NCBI RefSeq assembly: GCF_011742875.1
Contig: NZ_JAAQTL010000001.1
Span: forward strand, 2,604,001 to 2,668,000
Direction: 5' to 3'
DNA: 64,000 bases
From: Luteibacter yeojuensis
GTDB lineage: Bacteria > Pseudomonadota > Gammaproteobacteria > Xanthomonadales > Rhodanobacteraceae
Shown: in pieces, positions 1-8,929 of the stretch
Layout of the letters: every line of letters begins with the position of its first letter
How positions within the stretch are numbered: the first letter of the stretch is position 1
Translations under genes and position numbers: made by a program
The notes under the pieces: generated by a model
What the model was told of the DNA's origin: nothing
The model's input: the letters and a program-made list of their open reading frames with translations, nothing else
The model's database searches: none

Positions 1-2928
1 GAACGCGGACGCCTGCGCGCCGGAAGCCAGCGAATCCGCGCCATGCGCCGTGCTCTGCTCGCCCGTCGCCTGTGCGTTCGCGCCGTGCGCGGAACTGCCT
101 GCACCGGTGGCGACACTGCCGTAACCGCTCGCCGTGGCGAAACTTCCCGTGGCGACCGCACCGCTGCCGTTCGCCGTCGCGCCGTCCGCACCCGCGAACG
201 CCCCCGAACCCGACGCCGTGGCGTACTGGCCCGTCGCCAGCACATCGTCGCTGCCGTCGCCGTTGCCTGTGGCCTTGAAGTAACGCGTCGCGTCGTTCAC
301 CGACGCATCGAGCTGGCCCTTGTTCACCGCGTCGGTAGCTTCCGTCCCGGTCGCGACATTCGTGATCTGGCGCTCCGCGCCGGCGTCGCCCACCGAGACC
401 GTGTTCGCGCGGTCGTTGTACGAACCCGCGCCAAGGGCCACCGAGTTGTCCGCCGAGGCGTAGGACGATTCGCCGATCGCCGTGCTGCTCGCGCCATCGG
501 CCCAGCTGTTCCAGCCCAGCGCCGTCGCATAGTCGTTCGTCGCCCACGCGCCGGCACCGAACGCCGCCGCGCCCACCCCCGTCGCCTGCGCCGGAATGAG
601 CCCGAAGAACGTCGTGCCGCCGACGGCGACGCTCTCGTCGCCGAGCGCCTGCGCACTCTCGCCCACCGCCGTGCTGCTCACGCCGGTGGCCGCGCTCAAC
701 GTACCGACCGAGGTCGAGTAATCGCCGATCGCATTCGCCACCGCGCCGAACGCCGCCGACTGCGCGCCGGATGCGTAGGCACCCACGCCGTTCGCCGTCG
801 AGGCGAAGCCGCTTGCGTTCGCGCTCGCACCCACCGCCGTGCCACCCACCCCCGCGCTGGTCGCGCCGGTATCCACCGGCACGCCGCCGTTGGTGATCAG
901 CGGATTGCCGTCTTCGTCCACGGCATTGCCGCCCACCGCCACGCTTCCCGGACCGTCGGCCTGCGCGCCCGAACCATAAGCCGCGCTGTTCTGGCCCGTC
1001 GCCACCGCGCCGTAGCCCGACGCGATCGACTGCTGTCCTGTCGCCACGGCGCCGCTGCCAAAGGCGCTCGCCCCCTGCGCACCCGCGTAGGAACCCTGTC
1101 CGGCCGCCGTCGTGTAGTCGCCGTTCGCGAGGCTGCCGGCACCGAAGGACGATGCGCTGTTGCCGCTGGCGATCGCGCCATGACCGTTCGCCGTCGACTC
1201 GTCGCCGATGACCGTGCTGCTTTCGCCCGTGGCGGTCGAGCCGCTGCCCTCGATCGTCGTATTCGCGCCGACCGCGGTGCTGTTGTCGCCATCGATGTTG
1301 GAAGCGCTGCCGAGACCGGTCGCGTTGTCGCCCCAGACGAAGGTGTTCGAACCATAGGCCGAGGCGCTCTCGCCCCAGACGAAGGAATTCGTGCCGACGG
1401 TGGTCGTCTGCGTGCCGATGGCGGCGCTGCGATAGCCCACGGCCACCGCGCCGACGTCGAGGGCGCCCGCCACCGCGCCGACCGCCGTGGCGTACAGATG
1501 ATCCGCCGTGCTCGACCAGCCTAGCGAGGTCGTGTAATCCGCCGAGCCCCAGGCTCCGTTGCCGAAGGCCGACGAACCCACACCGCTCGCGAGCGTCGGC
1601 ACGAAACCGCCGTACGCCGTACCGCCGACGGCGACGCTTTCCTCGCCGGTGGCCTGCGCGCTTTCGCCTACCGCCGTGCTGCTCACGCCAGTAGCCGCGC
1701 TCTGCGTGCCGACGGCGGTCGAGTAATCGCCGATCGCATTCGCCACCGCGCCGAACGCCGCCGATTGCGCGCCGGATGCGTAGGCACCCACGCCGTTCGC
1801 CGTCGAGGCGAAGCCGCTCGCGTTCGCGCTCGCACCCACCGCCGTGCCGCCCACGCCCGCGCTCGTCGCGCCGGTGTCCACCGGCACCCCCTGGTTGGTG
1901 ATCAGCGGGTTGCCGTCCTCGTCCACCGCGTTACCGCCCACCGCGACGCTTCCCGGACCGTCGGCCTGCGCACCGGCGCCGAATGCGGCCGCGTTCTGGC
2001 CCGTCGCGACCGTGCCGTAACCCACGGCGGTCGACTGAACGCCCGTGGCGACCGCACCGCTGCCGTTCGCCGTCGCGCCGTCCGCACCCGCGAACGCCCC
2101 CGAACCCGACGCCGTGGCGTACTGGCCCGTCGCCAGCGCATCGTCGCTGCCGTCGCCCAGGCCGTTCGCCTTGAAGTAATGCGCGGCGTCGCTCACGCTG
2201 TCGGCCAACTGGTCGACGCTGTCCGACACGCCGTCGACCGTCTGCGACAGCGCGTCGACGCGATGGGATACGCCCGTCACCGACGAGGACACCTTGTCGA
2301 GCTGCCGCTTGTTCACGGCATCGGTCGCCTGGGTGCCGTCGGCGAGGTTGGTCAACTGGCGCTCCGCATTCACCGAGCCGATCGACACCGAGTTGGCGCG
2401 ATTGGCGATGGAGCTTTCGCCGAGTGCGACCGAATTCTTCGCGGTGGCCTGCGCATCGGTACCGAACGCCGAGCTGGCGGAGCCGCTGGCCCGCGAGGAT
2501 TCGCCGATCGCCACGCTGTCCGTGCCGGTGGCACGCGAAGCCTGGCCGATCGCGGTGGACCAGGCGCCGAGCGCCTGCGCATCGTTGCCGAACGCCGAGC
2601 CGGAGAGGCCGTCGCTACGCGCCTTCGTGCCGACCGCCGTGCTGTAATCGCCCTCGGCCTTGGCCGAGGTACCGCAGGCGAAAGCGTCGTCGCCCTTCGC
2701 CACCGGGGCCTTGCCCTGCAGGCCGAGCAGATAGCCTCCGCATACGTTGCCCGCCTGCGCCGGCGAACTAGCCAGCGCCAGCATCGCGCCGGCGGCCAGT
2801 GGCAGCGCGGCCATCGCGGCGCGCAGGCGGCGGGAGGTACCGCCCTTGCCCTTGGCCCGTGCGAGTTCCGAAGCGACGACCAGAATGCCTAGCGATGTGT
2901 TCCAGACCTTGCTGTAAATGGTATTCAC
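1..2928 (-). CDS. Trimeric autotransporter adhesin (YadA/Hep-Hag family), 3' end outside window
   Basis: Surface adhesin of the type V secretion class: three chains assemble into a stalk with a heptad-repeat head. The start is a GTG preceded by GGGAGGAAGG. The N-terminus (MNTIYSKVWNTSLG, then VVASELARAKGK) is a classic extended signal peptide region, followed by a hydrophobic core ending ASSPAQA. About 976 codons are visible, made largely of head repeats such as SxAxGxxAxAxGxxSxAxG, with neck motifs (AERQLTNLADGTQATDAVNKRQL near residue 190-215 and AERQITNVATGTEATDAVNKGQL near residue 855-880). The C-terminal membrane anchor lies beyond the left edge. Long open frames on the opposite strand here are composition artefacts. 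Only the binding target is unknown. Confidence 0.93.
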   Translation of the reverse strand, partial: MNTIYSKVWNTSLGILVVASELARAKGKGGTSRRLRAAMAALPLAAGAMLALASSPAQAGNVCGGYLLGLQGKAPVAKGDDAFACGTSAKAEGDYSTAVGTKARSDGLSGSAFGNDAQALGAWSTAIGQASRATGTDSVAIGESSRASGSASSAFGTDAQATAKNSVALGESSIANRANSVSIGSVNAERQLTNLADGTQATDAVNKRQLDKVSSSVTGVSHRVDALSQTVDGVSDSVDQLADSVSDAAHYFKANGLGDGSDDALATGQYATASGSGAFAGADGATANGSGAVATGVQSTAVGYGTVATGQNAAAFGAGAQADGPGSVAVGGNAVDEDGNPLITNQGVPVDTGATSAGVGGTAVGASANASGFASTANGVGAYASGAQSAAFGAVANAIGDYSTAVGTQSAATGVSSTAVGESAQATGEESVAVGGTAYGGFVPTLASGVGSSAFGNGAWGSADYTTSLGWSSTADHLYATAVGAVAGALDVGAVAVGYRSAAIGTQTTTVGTNSFVWGESASAYGSNTFVWGDNATGLGSASNIDGDNSTAVGANTTIEGSGSTATGESSTVIGDESTANGHGAIASGNSASSFGAGSLANGDYTTAAGQGSYAGAQGASAFGSGAVATGQQSIASGYGAVATGQNSAAYGSGAQADGPGSVAVGGNAVDEDGNPLITNGGVPVDTGATSAGVGGTAVGASANASGFASTANGVGAYASGAQSAAFGAVANAIGDYSTSVGTLSAATGVSSTAVGESAQALGDESVAVGGTTFFGLIPAQATGVGAAAFGAGAWATNDYATALGWNSWADGASSTAIGESSYASADNSVALGAGSYNDRANTVSVGDAGAERQITNVATGTEATDAVNKGQLDASVNDATRYFKATGNGDGSDDVLATGQYATASGSGAFAGADGATANGSGAVATGSFATASGYGSVATGAGSSAHGANAQATGEQSTAHGADSLASGAQASAF
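541..1100 (-). repeat. Copy 1 of a large internal duplication in the adhesin
   Basis: This stretch is highly similar to 1546-2105, at a constant offset of 1005 bp (335 codons) checked at two anchor points (667/1672 and 774/1779). The unit encodes the block from about GGNAVDEDGNPLITN to VGESAQA. The offset is a whole number of codons, so the duplication is in frame and lengthens the head. A smaller related block recurs at about 151-240 and 2047-2136. Confidence 0.85.
1546..2105 (-). repeat. Copy 2 of the large internal duplication in the adhesin
   Basis: Partner of 541-1100 at an offset of 1005 bp. The two copies differ at scattered synonymous and a few non-synonymous positions, so the duplication is not brand new. 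Confidence 0.85.
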
Positions 2929-3108
2929 GTCAACCTTCCTCCCAAGATGTCCGCATGTAAGCGATCGATGCGCGGGCGCGCGGCGCGCTGCCCCTCGCCA
3001 GTCCGTCGCGACCGCGGCGGACGATGTGTCCTGTGACTGGTACCCCTGGTTCCGGATCGGCGAATGCATCGAGGCATTCTTCGATCCGGGGTGTCTTCCC
3101 CGCGAAAG

Positions 3109-3136
3109 CAGGGGCCCCGGAGAACCGGGGCCCCTG
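3109..3136 (-). terminator. Strong hairpin just after the metalloprotease stop
   Basis: Perfect 12-bp inverted repeat, CAGGGGCCCCGG with a 4-nt loop AGAA and its complement, starting 5 bp beyond the stop codon at 3141. It lacks a clean T-run, so it may act as an RNA 3'-end stabiliser or a Rho-assisted stop rather than a classic intrinsic terminator. Confidence 0.6.
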
Positions 3137-3140
3137 TCCG

Positions 3141-5108
3141 TCACTGCGTGTAAGTACCCAGGACGGAGACGCCGGAGTACGCCTTCTCGCCCTTGACCGT
3201 CAGCGTCCAGGTTCCGGCCGCCGGTTTACCGGCGGTGAACATTTCGCTGTTGCCCGGACGGTTCGGCTGGTTCTTCACCGTGCCGCCGGGACTGGTCACC
3301 GAGATCGAGACGTCGCCCGAACCGCCGAACGTGCGCAACGACAGGACCTTCGCGCCGGCCGGCACGTCGAGCAGGTAGACCGTCGTCGCACCCGCGGCGC
3401 CCTGCTGGCCGGAAAGCGCCTGGTTGTTGCTGAGCACGATGCCCGGAGGCGCCGGCGGCGGACCCCATTCGTCGTACTGCGCCTGGGTCTGATCGTCGGC
3501 GAGGCAGGCATTGAGGCTGCTTGCCTGGTCGGCATTGATCAAGCCGTCGGTCGCGAGCTGCGCGGCGTACGCCGTGACGGCCGCGCGATAGGCACCCACG
3601 TCGGCAGCGTTGCCGGCGAGGATCTTCGCGTTGGCGATGACGTTGGCACCGACGATCATGCCGCCCGGCACGAGCTTCGGAATGCCCGTATCGCAGGTCA
3701 GCAGGAACTGGTTGCTACGGTCGATGCCCCAGCCGATGTCCTGGAACAGTGCGGGGCCGAGGTCGAGGTCGATCTCGCCACGGAGGTCCTGGTTGATCGC
3801 GTACTCCATGATCGCGTTCGGCGTCAGGCGCGTGTCGTAGTGCGAGAACGAGGAACCCGGCGAGAGTTGCGCCGGCGCATAGATCAGGACGCCGTCCGCG
3901 TTGGTACCGGAAAGGCCCGTGCCCTGGGCCACTGCGCCGGTGAGGCCGGAGAGATTGGCCTTCAGGGTGTTGCCGTCCGCCTGGCTCACCAGGATCACCG
4001 GGATATTCACCGGTGACGCCGGCGTGCCGCCCGGCGTCACCGCCGCGGGCTGATTGTTGGCAAGCAGCACGGCGCTGGCGCCGGCGGCCTGGGCGTTGAG
4101 CGCCTTCACCGTGAAGTCGCAGGTGCCACGGTCGATGAGCGCGACCTTGCCCGCCACCTCCGCGGCGTTGGTGAGGGCCGCGCAACCGTCGTTCGGCACG
4201 CCGCGCGCCACGCTGCCGGCGAAGTTCGCCGAGGTGGCGACCGGACCGAAGGCGGCCTGGGCGTACTCGTAATCGCCGGCGGCTGCCGCCGGGGCGGACA
4301 CGCGGTAGACGTTGGGCTGGCTCAGGGCGAGCGGTGCCTCGGCGATCACCGTCGGACCGGAGAACGCGAGGTGACCGTCGTCCAGCGCCGCCGAGACGCG
4401 CTGTGCCGGCGTCAGATCGTCCCAGAACGTACCGTTATGCTTGACGAAGGTGCCGTAAATGTCCGGATGCGAATCCGCGCCGCCCGGGAAATCCTCGCCG
4501 GTCTGCAGGTCCGTGAGGCCCAGGAAACCGAGACCGTGCGACATCTCATGCAGCACGACGTTGAGGAAGTCGATCTGGCCGGCGGGAACCTGGTGGTCGA
4601 GACCCATGTACCACTTCGAACCTTCGATGCATCCCGGCGAACCCAGTGCGCCGTTGAACTGGCTCTGGATGTCGGCATTGCCCGGATCGAGGTCTTCGCC
4701 GGCAAGCGCGTCGGCTTCCGGACCGGCATACCAGGTGTTGGCAATGGCACCGGCCGGCAGGCTCGCGCCGGCATCGAACGTGAAGACGGACAAGGGGCCG
4801 GACGAACCGAGCACGCCACCGGTGGCGTCGCACTCCAGCGGTTCGAACGTCGCGTTGTTGACGATGGTCACGTCGCTTTTCAGGTAAGCGCCGTGGATGT
4901 CGGCTGCGAACTGGAAGACGTTGAGCGCCTGCTGGCCGAAGGTCGTGCCCGGGTTGCCACCGACAGGCGTGGCGGGGGTGTGGTCGTCGAGGCCCTGACC
5001 GGTGCCGACGTCCTGGTTGACGATCTTGATCTCGGCGGCGCCGGCGCTCATGGCGCCACACAGTCCGGCTGCGAGAAGGGCTGAGTAGAGGAGGCCGCGG
5101 CGGATCAT
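3141..5108 (-). CDS. Secreted zinc metalloprotease with PA domain and C-terminal PPC domain
   Basis: 655-residue exported protease. Residues 1-24 form a signal peptide ending AGA-A. The zinc site is HEMSHGLGF at 187-195, a metzincin-like HExxHxxG(F) pattern. A protease-associated (PA) domain lies around residues 285-400 (GRGVPNDGCAALTNAAEVAGKVALIDRG), interrupting or following the catalytic region, and a bacterial pre-peptidase C-terminal (PPC) beta-sandwich spans about 575-655. The start overlaps the stop of the upstream gene by 4 bp (ATGA), so the two are translationally coupled. Substrate unknown. It lies next to a large surface adhesin, but a functional link is inference. Confidence 0.88.
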   Translation of the reverse strand: MIRRGLLYSALLAAGLCGAMSAGAAEIKIVNQDVGTGQGLDDHTPATPVGGNPGTTFGQQALNVFQFAADIHGAYLKSDVTIVNNATFEPLECDATGGVLGSSGPLSVFTFDAGASLPAGAIANTWYAGPEADALAGEDLDPGNADIQSQFNGALGSPGCIEGSKWYMGLDHQVPAGQIDFLNVVLHEMSHGLGFLGLTDLQTGEDFPGGADSHPDIYGTFVKHNGTFWDDLTPAQRVSAALDDGHLAFSGPTVIAEAPLALSQPNVYRVSAPAAAAGDYEYAQAAFGPVATSANFAGSVARGVPNDGCAALTNAAEVAGKVALIDRGTCDFTVKALNAQAAGASAVLLANNQPAAVTPGGTPASPVNIPVILVSQADGNTLKANLSGLTGAVAQGTGLSGTNADGVLIYAPAQLSPGSSFSHYDTRLTPNAIMEYAINQDLRGEIDLDLGPALFQDIGWGIDRSNQFLLTCDTGIPKLVPGGMIVGANVIANAKILAGNAADVGAYRAAVTAYAAQLATDGLINADQASSLNACLADDQTQAQYDEWGPPPAPPGIVLSNNQALSGQQGAAGATTVYLLDVPAGAKVLSLRTFGGSGDVSISVTSPGGTVKNQPNRPGNSEMFTAGKPAAGTWTLTVKGEKAYSGVSVLGTYTQ

Positions 5109-5554
5109 CGGGTTGCCTCCGGTGCCTTGGGCGCGGCCTGCACGCCGTGGTCGTCGTGATGGATGCTGAGGCTGCCGTCCGGCGCGCGCGTGGCGACGAC
5201 GCTGCTCATGCGTTCAAGCGGCACGCGCATGCCCGTGACTTTGGCTCCGTTGCGCAAGGTGATCTTGCGGGCGGTCTTCGCCGCATCGGCATTGGTGCGC
5301 GGTTGGCCGGTGAGCGCGGAGACCCTCGCCTGCCGCGTCTGCGCCGCCTTGGAGAACGCCGCACGCTCGGCAGCGGTCGGCGCCCGCAACTGCCCGGTCG
5401 ACGGGTCGACGGCGACGACCTGCATGGCCTGACCGGATGCGGCCTGTGGTTTGGCTTGGGCGGCGGGGGTGTCGGCGGCGTAGGCCGCTCCCGCCACGGT
5501 GAACATGCCCGTCAGCACGAGACCCAAGGCCTGTGCCAGTGTTCGTGAAGTCAT
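5105..5554 (-). CDS. Small secreted protein coupled to the metalloprotease
   Basis: 149 residues with a signal peptide of about 26 residues (cleavage after GAAYA). The mature part carries VVAVDPSTGQLRAPTAAER, a motif I recall from exported Xanthomonad proteins encoded beside PA-domain proteases, then a basic central region and a His/Asp-rich tail (SIHHDDHG). It is the first gene of the operon and overlaps the protease start by 4 bp. The arrangement suggests a secreted partner, inhibitor or chaperone of the protease; the exact role is not known. Confidence 0.75.
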   Translation of the reverse strand: MTSRTLAQALGLVLTGMFTVAGAAYAADTPAAQAKPQAASGQAMQVVAVDPSTGQLRAPTAAERAAFSKAAQTRQARVSALTGQPRTNADAAKTARKITLRNGAKVTGMRVPLERMSSVVATRAPDGSLSIHHDDHGVQAAPKAPEATR

Positions 5555-6147
5555 TACCAGTACCTCCCTAGTGCGGCGCCGGGACCCCTCCCTGCACGCC
5601 CACCGGCGAAGACCCCCTCGCCGGCGTAAACACCCGAGGATTCGACGTTCCCCTCAACGCCAACCCAAATCCTGTCCCCCGCCGCGCAGGGCGCGACGGC
5701 GACGATTCATGACGTGAAGAGGTCCATCGGACCGGTGACGACACAGGGAGCGGTGCCCCTGGCGAACGAAGCCTTGGCCGGCTCCGCGGCGGAACGGTTT
5801 ACCATCTGCACTACCCCTAGCCACGTGGTATTGCCGTAGACGGCCGTCTGCGCCGTCTTCCCTTTTGATGTCCTCGCGAACATCCCCTGCCGAAAAAAGA
5901 GTGGATCCTGCGATCCTTCTGACCGTGGTCCCCAGCGTCATCTTCTTGACGACTGTCCATGGACCGTAGCAGCAAGAAAAAGCGAGCGTCAATGTTTTGA
6001 CGCACATTTCCTGATCGTCCGAATGGCCTATGCTGAAACCCCGGTGAAAGTTCGTTCGGACGTCCATATGCGTTTCGATTCATGACCTTGCACGCCAATA
6101 ACGCGTAACGACACCTCCTTGCCCATTGCCCCAACACGAAAGAAAAC
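5555..6147. other. 593-bp intergenic region with probable leader of the protease operon
   Basis: No convincing gene. On the minus strand a sigma70-like promoter can be read (TTGACG, 18-nt spacer, TACGGT; plus coordinates 5963-5992), which would give the protease operon a leader of about 400 nt. Within that leader are a 12-bp palindrome AGACGGCCGTCT (5838-5849), CCACGTGG (5821-5828) and a TACCCCT heptamer (5812-5818). Short open frames on the minus strand (5654-6067, 5817-6179) resemble nothing I know and lack convincing starts. Confidence 0.5.
5963..5992 (-). promoter_or_regulatory. Putative sigma70 promoter of the protease operon
   Basis: Read on the minus strand: -35 TTGACG, 18-nt spacer, -10 TACGGT. 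It lies about 400 bp upstream of the 149-residue protein. The -35 is one base off consensus; the -10 keeps only the TA...T frame. Confidence 0.35.
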
Positions 6148-6945
6148 ATGGACTTGATCGATATCGGTGCGAACCTCACTCACGAATCCTTTCGTCAGGA
6201 TTTTGACGAAGTCCTAGGAAGAGCGACCGCTCACGGCGTCGGGCGGATGGTGGTCACCGGCGCCTCGCGCGAAGGCAGCCTTCACGCGCTGGAGCTCGCC
6301 CGCGCCAGCGCGGGCCGGCTGTTCGCGACCGCGGGCGTGCATCCGCACCATGCCGTCGATTACGACGACCGGACCGACGCGCAACTGCGTGAGCTGGCCC
6401 GCGAGCCGGAGGTCCGCGCCATCGGCGAAACCGGACTCGACTACAACCGGAACTACTCGCCGCGGGACATCCAGCGCGACGTGTTCGAACGGCAGCTGGA
6501 CATCGCCGTGGAAGTGGGAAAGCCCCTGTTCCTCCATCAGCGCGACGCCCACCACGACTTCCTCGCCATCCTGAAGCGCTACCGCGATCGCGTGCCGGCG
6601 GCGGTGGTGCACTGCTTCACCGATACCGCCGAGGCGCTACGCGACTACCTGGACCTGGACTGCCACATCGGCATCACCGGCTGGATCTGCGACGAACGCC
6701 GTGGCGCGCACCTTCGCGAACTGGTCCGGACGATCCCGGCGAACCGCCTGATGCTGGAGACCGATGCGCCCTACCTGCTCCCGCGCACTGTCCACCCGAT
6801 GCCGAAGCACCGGCGCAACGAGCCGATGTACCTCGCCCACATCCGCGACGAGGTGGCACGCGATCGCGGCGAAACCCCCGAGGAACTGACCGAGACGACG
6901 ACACGCACGGCCGAACTGTTCTTCGGCCTGCGTTCCGTCGCATGA
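6148..6945 (+). CDS. tatD: TatD-family 3'-5' deoxyribonuclease
   Basis: 265 residues, the usual length. Metal-dependent TIM-barrel hydrolase with the family signatures in order: DIGANLTHESF at the N-terminus, GVHPHH (about 67-72), AIGETGLDYNRN, FLHQRDAH, HCFTD, the GITGWICDERRG segment and LETDAPYLLPR near the C-terminus. The GITGW.CDERRG and RRNEP segments match E. coli TatD rather than its paralogues YcfH and YjjV as I remember them. Likely role: Mg-dependent nuclease in DNA degradation and repair. It stands alone, away from tatABC, and converges on the antiporter gene with a REP element between them. Confidence 0.92.
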   Translation: MDLIDIGANLTHESFRQDFDEVLGRATAHGVGRMVVTGASREGSLHALELARASAGRLFATAGVHPHHAVDYDDRTDAQLRELAREPEVRAIGETGLDYNRNYSPRDIQRDVFERQLDIAVEVGKPLFLHQRDAHHDFLAILKRYRDRVPAAVVHCFTDTAEALRDYLDLDCHIGITGWICDERRGAHLRELVRTIPANRLMLETDAPYLLPRTVHPMPKHRRNEPMYLAHIRDEVARDRGETPEELTETTTRTAELFFGLRSVA

Positions 6946-6955
6946 CATCGCGCCT

Positions 6956-7033
6956 TGTAGGAGCCGCTATAGCGGCGAGAGCAATCTTGCGGAGATGTCG
7001 CGAGGTTCCCTCGCCGCTATAGCGGCTCCTACA
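6956..7033. repeat. REP family A, inverted pair (A1)
   Basis: Two inverted copies of a 24-nt unit, TGTAGGAGCCGCTATAGCGG plus CGAG (6956-6979), and its complement at 7010-7033, separated by 30 nt. Each arm contains the palindrome CCGCTATAGCGG. It lies between the convergent tatD and antiporter genes, where it could also form a bidirectional transcript end. Confidence 0.9.
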
Positions 7034-7045
7034 GGAAGGTCGCGC

Positions 7046-8704
7046 TCAGTCTGAATGCAAGCCTGTCAACGCCGCTTCGGCAAGGTCTACTTCGCGGGCG
7101 AGCATCCGTAGCGTCTCATCGTTGATCCGGTGGTCGCGGCGCAGTTCGGTGAGCTCCTTCCGCTCCGCGCGCAGCGCGGCCAGCCGCATGGCGCGTTCGG
7201 CGCCCGCTTCGGCGCGCGCCTTCTCCGGCACGTCGCCTTCCTCTCCGGCCGCCTCGATGCGTTGCCGGTAATCCGCCATCACGCGCGCGGCGACGCGCGA
7301 CGCCAGCGCGATGGCGTTGTCGTCGCCCACCTCCTCGACACGCTTCTGTTCGTCGGCGATGCCGCGCAAGGCCGCCTCGGCCGTCAGCGCGCGCGCCATC
7401 CGTTCCTCGCGCACGCGCGGATCTTCCCCGCTGAGCTTGAGTCCTTTCACGAGCAAGGGAAGGCCGATCGCACCGAAGACCAGCGTGCACAGGATCACGC
7501 CGGTGGCGAGGAAGATCATCAGGTCACGCGCGGGAAAGGGAACGCCCTCGGCTTTCATGAAGGGCAACGACAGCACGCCGGCCATCGTGATCGCACCGCG
7601 CACGCCCGCGAGCGCGGTGGTCCAGACGAGGCGCGTGCCGACCTTCGGCCGCTTCTCGCCGCGATGCCACGCGCGCATCAGCACGAACCGCAGCGAAACC
7701 CACACCCAGACAAAACGAAGGATCACGAGAGCCAGCGTGATCGCCACCACGTAGACCAGGAGATGCCAGGTCTCCCCGCCGCCCGCCTGGCGGATGTCGA
7801 TACCCGCGTTGTCGACGATACCCGGCAGCTGAAGACCGAGAAGCAGGAAGATGAACCCGTTGAAAACGAATTCCACCATCGACCACACGGCACCGTTCTG
7901 CACGCGCGTGGCGACATAGCCGCCCTTGGAGACGTCCGTGTGGTGCATCGTCATGCCCGCCGCCACGGCAGCGAGGATGCCCGACGCATGGAAGTGTTCG
8001 GCAAGCAGGTACGCCGCGAAAGGCAGGACCAGCACCAGTCCGACCTGGCTCGCGGGATCCACCTCGCTGGCCCAGCGGATGAGGCGACGCCGCACGACAC
8101 CGAAGACGAAACCGACGAACGCGCCCGCCACCACGCCGCCGATTGCCATCAAGGCAAAGTCGCGCGCAGCGGGAACCAGCGAGAACGTCCCGGTCATCTC
8201 GGCGGCCACCGCGAACTGCAAGGCGACGAGACCGGACGCGTCGTTGAGCAAGGCCTCGCCGGAGAGAACGTGCATGAGTCGCGGCGGCATCCTCGAACCG
8301 CCGGTGATCGAGCTCACGGCAACCGCATCCGTCGGCGACAGCACCGCCGCCAGCGCGAACGCCACGGCGAGCGGCACGGTGGGAATCATCCAGTGCACGA
8401 AGTAGCCGATGCCGACGATCGTGAAGAACACCAGACCGATCGCGAGGGCGAGAACCGGCTTGCGCAGGAGGAACAACTCGCGCTTCGGAATACGCCAGCC
8501 GTCGGCGAACAGGAGCGGCGGAATGAACAACAGGAAGAACAACTCCGGATCGAATTCCACACGCAGGCCGAAGGGCCTCGCAAGCAGCGCGCCGAGGGCG
8601 ATCTGCAGCAAGGGCAGCGGAAGCCGGACCGGGAGTATGCGCACCACCGCGCCCGACAACGCGATGACGAGGAGCAGCAGGAGGATAGTGATGACGAGGT
8701 CCAT
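7046..8704 (-). CDS. CPA1-family Na+/H+ antiporter
   Basis: 552 residues: about 12 transmembrane segments up to residue 420, then a charged cytoplasmic tail rich in helices (RVREERMARALTAEAALRGIADEQKRVEEV). Family motifs include LFIPPLLFADGW near residue 60, LSPTDAVAVSSI, and GEALLNDASGLVAL with the paired acidic residue needed for ion exchange. Length and tail match YjcE-type antiporters of E. coli. Role: exchange of cytoplasmic Na+ (or K+) for protons in pH and salt homeostasis. Single-gene unit ending beside REP A1. Confidence 0.92.
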   Translation of the reverse strand: MDLVITILLLLLVIALSGAVVRILPVRLPLPLLQIALGALLARPFGLRVEFDPELFFLLFIPPLLFADGWRIPKRELFLLRKPVLALAIGLVFFTIVGIGYFVHWMIPTVPLAVAFALAAVLSPTDAVAVSSITGGSRMPPRLMHVLSGEALLNDASGLVALQFAVAAEMTGTFSLVPAARDFALMAIGGVVAGAFVGFVFGVVRRRLIRWASEVDPASQVGLVLVLPFAAYLLAEHFHASGILAAVAAGMTMHHTDVSKGGYVATRVQNGAVWSMVEFVFNGFIFLLLGLQLPGIVDNAGIDIRQAGGGETWHLLVYVVAITLALVILRFVWVWVSLRFVLMRAWHRGEKRPKVGTRLVWTTALAGVRGAITMAGVLSLPFMKAEGVPFPARDLMIFLATGVILCTLVFGAIGLPLLVKGLKLSGEDPRVREERMARALTAEAALRGIADEQKRVEEVGDDNAIALASRVAARVMADYRQRIEAAGEEGDVPEKARAEAGAERAMRLAALRAERKELTELRRDHRINDETLRMLAREVDLAEAALTGLHSD

Positions 8705-8756
8705 GCGGCGACGCTAGCGGGGGCTCCCGACGGAGGCAACAGGAACCTTCGAGCGC

Positions 8757-8785
8757 ACGTAATATGCTGCGTATCATACGTAATA
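8757..8785. promoter_or_regulatory. Direct repeat ACGTAATA x2 with 21-bp period
   Basis: ACGTAATA occurs at 8757-8764 and 8778-8785. The 21-bp offset is two helical turns, placing both copies on one face of the DNA, as expected for a regulator binding as tandem units. A weak -10-like TATCAT (8772-8777) lies between them. Confidence 0.35.
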
Positions 8786-8929
8786 ACCTGCTTAGGACTT
8801 ATTCCTATTGTTCCCTTTGTCGACAGAGGTTTACGTTTTGCAAACGCACCGGTTCCGATGCGTTCGTCGACGACGATTTCGCTCCATGGACGATGTCCTT
8901 GCATGAGCTTTTTTCAGGGGAGACAAGCA

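Noticed and set aside
43..2892. Long plus-strand open frames (493 and 375 codons) opposite the adhesin
   Set aside because: They are Arg/Ala/His-rich translations of the antisense of a repetitive, high-GC gene. The minus-strand frame has an ESPR signal, ribosome site and adhesin repeats.
5654..6179. Two minus-strand ORFs (137 and 120 codons) in the intergenic region before tatD
   Set aside because: No resemblance to known proteins, poor starts, and they overlap each other and a plausible promoter. Treated as leader sequence.
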